From: Aureimonas fodinaquatilis
Lineage (GTDB): Bacteria > Pseudomonadota > Alphaproteobacteria > Rhizobiales > Rhizobiaceae
DNA length: 64,000 bases
Direction: 5' to 3'
Assembly (NCBI RefSeq): GCF_008369445.1
Contig: NZ_VTWH01000002.1
Span: forward strand, 62,001-126,000
Within the stretch, counting starts at the first letter, position 1. Each line of letters begins with the position of its first letter. This document shows positions 61,833 through 64,000 of this stretch, piece by piece. A program made the translations under genes and the position numbers. A model generated the notes under the pieces. That model saw nothing but the letters and a program-made list of their open reading frames with translations, did no database searches and was not told the DNA's origin.

Positions 61833-61938
61833 CAGGAGCGGAGCTGCCATACGCCAGCACTTTGCAGCCTGGCCGCTTGATTAACCGTCTGGCGGCGTCT
61901 AACGAGAACGGCGAAACTAACTCATTAGAGGATATAAT

Positions 61939-62175
61939 ATGAGCGATACCGCTGAACGGGTGAAGAAGATCGTCGTCGAGCATCTTGGTGTAGAACAAGA
62001 GAAGGTGACAGATAACGCCAGCTTCATTGATGATCTTGGCGCAGACAGCCTGGACACGGTCGAACTCGTCATGGCTTTCGAAGAAGAGTTCGGCGTTGAA
62101 ATTCCGGACGACGCTGCCGAGACGATTTTGACGGTTGGAGATGCGGTCAAGTTCATCGAAAAGAATCAGAGCTGA
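61939..62175 (+). CDS. acpP: Acyl carrier protein
   Basis: A 78-aa acidic carrier of growing fatty acyl chains. Ser37 in [10 protein letters not shown] takes the phosphopantetheine arm. The helix II region [20 protein letters not shown] is that of ordinary AcpP. AGAGGA lies upstream of the ATG. It has its own promoter region after the fabG terminator. Confidence 0.97.
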   Translation: MSDTAERVKKIVVEHLGVEQEKVTDNASFIDDLGADSLDTVELVMAFEEEFGVEIPDDAAETILTVGDAVKFIEKNQS

Positions 62176-62198
62176 TTCTTTCGTTGGTGCATTACGCG

Positions 62199-62222
62199 TT
62201 GCCGGGCTGAAAGGCCCGGCAA
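62199..62222 (+). terminator. Hairpin after acpP
   Basis: TTGCCGGGC, loop TGAAAG, GCCCGGCAA: perfect 9-bp arms 24 bp after the acpP stop. It is followed by ATTCTG, not a T-tract, so it may protect acpP mRNA and attenuate fabF. Confidence 0.65.
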
Positions 62223-62317
62223 ATTCTGACCGCGGCGTGGCCAGTGTGACGCTGGTTTGTGCCTGCTGCTGTGCGGCGTTTGCCCGGCAGCCTGCGTAAA
62301 GTATAAAAGGGTGCTTG

Positions 62318-63580
62318 ATGAGGCGTGTTGTAATTACCGGCCTTGGCATGGTGTCACCACTGGCATCTGGCGTAGAAGCAAGCTGGAAGCGTCTGTTGGC
62401 CGGTCAAAGCGGCGCCGCTCGTATCACCGGGTTTGAGGTGGATGATCTGGCTTGCCAGATTGCATGCCAGATCCCGATGGGCGACGGCAGCGACGGTACT
62501 TTTTCTCCCGATCTGATTATGGAGCCCAAAGAACAGCGCAAGGTTGACCCATTTATTGTTTATGCGGTCGCCGCTGCTGATGAAGCTTTGGCCGATGCCA
62601 ACTGGCATCCTGAAAACAATGAAGACCAAGAGCGTACCGGCGTCCTTATCGGCTCGGGAATTGGTGGTCTGGAAGGCATTGTTGAGGCGGGTTACACACT
62701 ACGCGACAAGGGTCCTCGGCGGATATCTCCGTTCTTCATTCCCGGTCGGTTGATCAATCTGGCGTCCGGCCATGTTTCAATCCGGCACAAGCTGCGCGGC
62801 CCGAACCATTCGGTTGTTACAGCCTGCTCCACCGGTGCGCACGCCATTGGCGATGCGGCAAGGTTGATTGCGCTGGATGATGCCGATGTCATGGTTGCCG
62901 GCGGAACCGAGTCTCCTGTCTGCCGCATTTCCATGGCAGGTTTTGCTGCATGCAAAGCGCTTTCCACCATGCGCAATGACGATCCTACCAGGGCATCCCG
63001 CCCCTATGACGCAGACCGGGACGGTTTCGTCATGGGTGAGGGCGCGGGCATCATGGTGCTGGAAGAATACGAACATGCGAAAGCCCGCGGCGCAAAGATT
63101 TATGCGGAAGTGGTGGGTTATGGTCTGAGCGGTGATGCGTTTCACATCACGGCACCATCCGAACACGGCGAAGGTGCCGAGCGCTGCATGCGCGCCGCTT
63201 TGAAGCGGGCAGGGCTGGAGCCTTCGCAGATCGACTATATCAACGCCCATGGCACTTCGACCATGGCCGATACGATTGAGCTTGGTGCGGTGGAAAGATT
63301 GCTGGGCGATGCGGCAAGCCACGTCTCCATGTCATCCACAAAATCGGCCATTGGCCATTTGCTGGGTGCTGCCGGTGCGGTGGAGGCAATTTTCTCAACC
63401 CTCGCCATTCGCGACAATGTTGCGCCGCCGACTCTGAATCTCGACAATCCTTCGGTTGAAACCGCCATTGATCTTGTGCCCCACGTCAAGCGTGAACGGC
63501 AGATTGATGTTGTATTGTCGAACTCGTTTGGATTTGGCGGAACGAACGCTTCGCTGGTTGTAAAGCGGGTTACGGACTGA
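62318..63580 (+). CDS. fabF: 3-oxoacyl-ACP synthase II
   Basis: Condensing enzyme of fatty acid elongation. The 420-aa protein has nucleophile Cys170 in TACSTGAHAIG and His residues in NAHGTST and KSAIGHLLGAAG, the complete Cys-His-His triad. ATG 62318 is preferred over the preceding TTG. The stop codon forms the start of a dispersed palindromic element. Confidence 0.96.
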   Translation: MRRVVITGLGMVSPLASGVEASWKRLLAGQSGAARITGFEVDDLACQIACQIPMGDGSDGTFSPDLIMEPKEQRKVDPFIVYAVAAADEALADANWHPENNEDQERTGVLIGSGIGGLEGIVEAGYTLRDKGPRRISPFFIPGRLINLASGHVSIRHKLRGPNHSVVTACSTGAHAIGDAARLIALDDADVMVAGGTESPVCRISMAGFAACKALSTMRNDDPTRASRPYDADRDGFVMGEGAGIMVLEEYEHAKARGAKIYAEVVGYGLSGDAFHITAPSEHGEGAERCMRAALKRAGLEPSQIDYINAHGTSTMADTIELGAVERLLGDAASHVSMSSTKSAIGHLLGAAGAVEAIFSTLAIRDNVAPPTLNLDNPSVETAIDLVPHVKRERQIDVVLSNSFGFGGTNASLVVKRVTD

Positions 63581-63618
63581 AGCATTTCCTGCTGAAGCGG
63601 ACTCGTTCTGGCAGCAGG
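63578..63618 (+). repeat. Dispersed palindromic element at the fabF stop codon
   Basis: The fabF TGA is followed by AGCATTTCC, and CCTGCTG and CAGCAGG form a perfect 7-bp stem. It aligns closely with the copy at the GMC stop (both read TGAAGC, TTT, TGAAGCGG, CTCGTT). Confidence 0.65.
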
Positions 63619-63764
63619 GCAATGCGCAACAAAGAGCTCAACATTTCGGGCGATTACGGCATCGCCTGGAATGGTCCAACCCGGCTTTCGCCATATTGAT
63701 CCGGTAACCCGAGCGAAACTGTCAGACGGTTTCGTCCGGGCGGTAACCGCAGAGCATTGAGTCA

Positions 63765-63802
63765 GGGTATTTCGGCGAACGGATCGCAAAGCGGAAATAC
63801 CC
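63765..63802. promoter_or_regulatory. Inverted repeat upstream of mltG
   Basis: GGGTATTTC and GAAATACCC are perfect 9-bp arms around a 20-base loop, 35 bp upstream of the mltG start. It may be a terminator of the fab transcript or an operator; no T-tract is present. Confidence 0.4.
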
Positions 63803-63836
63803 TGCTGCATCAATTGATTTGAGAGGCTCGTATCCT

Positions 63837-64000
63837 GTGACTGATCTGACGAGAGGCGGCGGAAGAACACCGGATTCTGAATCCACTGGAAAGCGGCGCA
63901 AAAAAGGTCGTTCTCGCGGGTCGCGCAACGCCATCATCGTTTTCATCAATTTCATGCTTGGCTTGGCCGTCATTGCCTTGATTGGCGGTGCGGCCATGTT
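63837..64000 (+). CDS. mltG: Endolytic murein transglycosylase MltG, 3' partial
   Basis: The first 54 codons of a protein whose N terminus is basic and cytoplasmic (KRRKKGRSRGSRN), followed by one membrane segment (IIVFINFMLGLAVIALIGG). This fits the start of MltG, which cleaves nascent peptidoglycan, and mltG is the usual gene after fabF in rhizobia. The identification rests mainly on position, because the catalytic domain is outside the window. It starts with GTG, with GAGAGG about ten bases upstream. Confidence 0.7.
   Translation, partial: MTDLTRGGGRTPDSESTGKRRKKGRSRGSRNAIIVFINFMLGLAVIALIGGAAM

Overview
The window is chromosomal DNA of an alphaproteobacterium, most likely of the order Hyphomicrobiales (Rhizobiales). 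The evidence is gene order. The right-hand third carries rpsF-rpsR-DUF2232-rplI, dnaB, radA, cvpA, purF and an SDR on the minus strand, divergent from fabD-fabG-acpP-fabF-mltG, with an Atm1-type exporter next to psd-pssA. Base composition is moderately GC-rich and even, and almost every gene has a plausible start and ribosome-binding site. No rRNA, tRNA, CRISPR array, prophage or insertion sequence was found. Genus cannot be decided from the sequence.

Region A (1-14959) is an accessory carbohydrate-acid locus. It holds the end of a sugar ABC transporter (permease and MalK/UgpC-type ATPase), a LacI regulator, larB on the minus strand, and a tightly packed plus-strand operon. That operon encodes an IlvD/Edd dehydratase, a LarA-superfamily enzyme, a Gfo/Idh oxidoreductase, a GMC oxidoreductase, an aldehyde dehydrogenase, LarC with a 14-His tract, LarE and an MFS transporter. 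LarB, LarC and LarE together make the nickel-pincer nucleotide (NPN) cofactor, and the LarA homologue keeps the cofactor Lys and the nickel-ligand His. The locus therefore looks like a self-contained nickel-dependent hydroxyacid epimerase pathway dedicated to a sugar acid. This is the most interesting system in the window.

Region B (14999-27856) is a second catabolic locus. It holds a GntR/FCD regulator, a mandelate racemase-type enolase, an Afu/Fbp-type ABC importer, a second Gfo/Idh protein, an MmgE/PrpD protein and a CoA-transferase. Divergent from these are a LacI regulator, a DapA-family lyase with altered active-site residues, and an enoyl-CoA hydratase. Two near-identical palindromes with core GTAAC(C/G)GGTTAC lie at the LacI divergent promoter and before the DapA-like gene, so one regulator probably controls both arms. 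The substrate is unknown.

Region C (27953-49092) is mixed: dusA, a membrane aspartic protease, an Lrp regulator, a hydroxyacid dehydrogenase, TetR, a polar amino acid ABC importer without its ATPase, mobA with two exporters, a glycine-zipper lipoprotein, moaA, and DUF971. It continues with an Anbu proteasome-like peptidase with alpha-E and ATP-grasp partners (the usual transglutaminase is missing), a DegT aminotransferase, a PucC-like protein, a LysM protein and an Atm1-like exporter.

Region D (49184-64000) is housekeeping: phospholipid synthesis, purine synthesis, replication and repair, ribosomal proteins, and fatty-acid synthesis. Several stop codons here, and one in region A, are immediately followed by or built into copies of a small palindromic element (consensus AGCATTTCC then an inverted GTTGAAAC pair). 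This element is also amplified as a 57-58 bp tandem array between pssA and the SDR gene.
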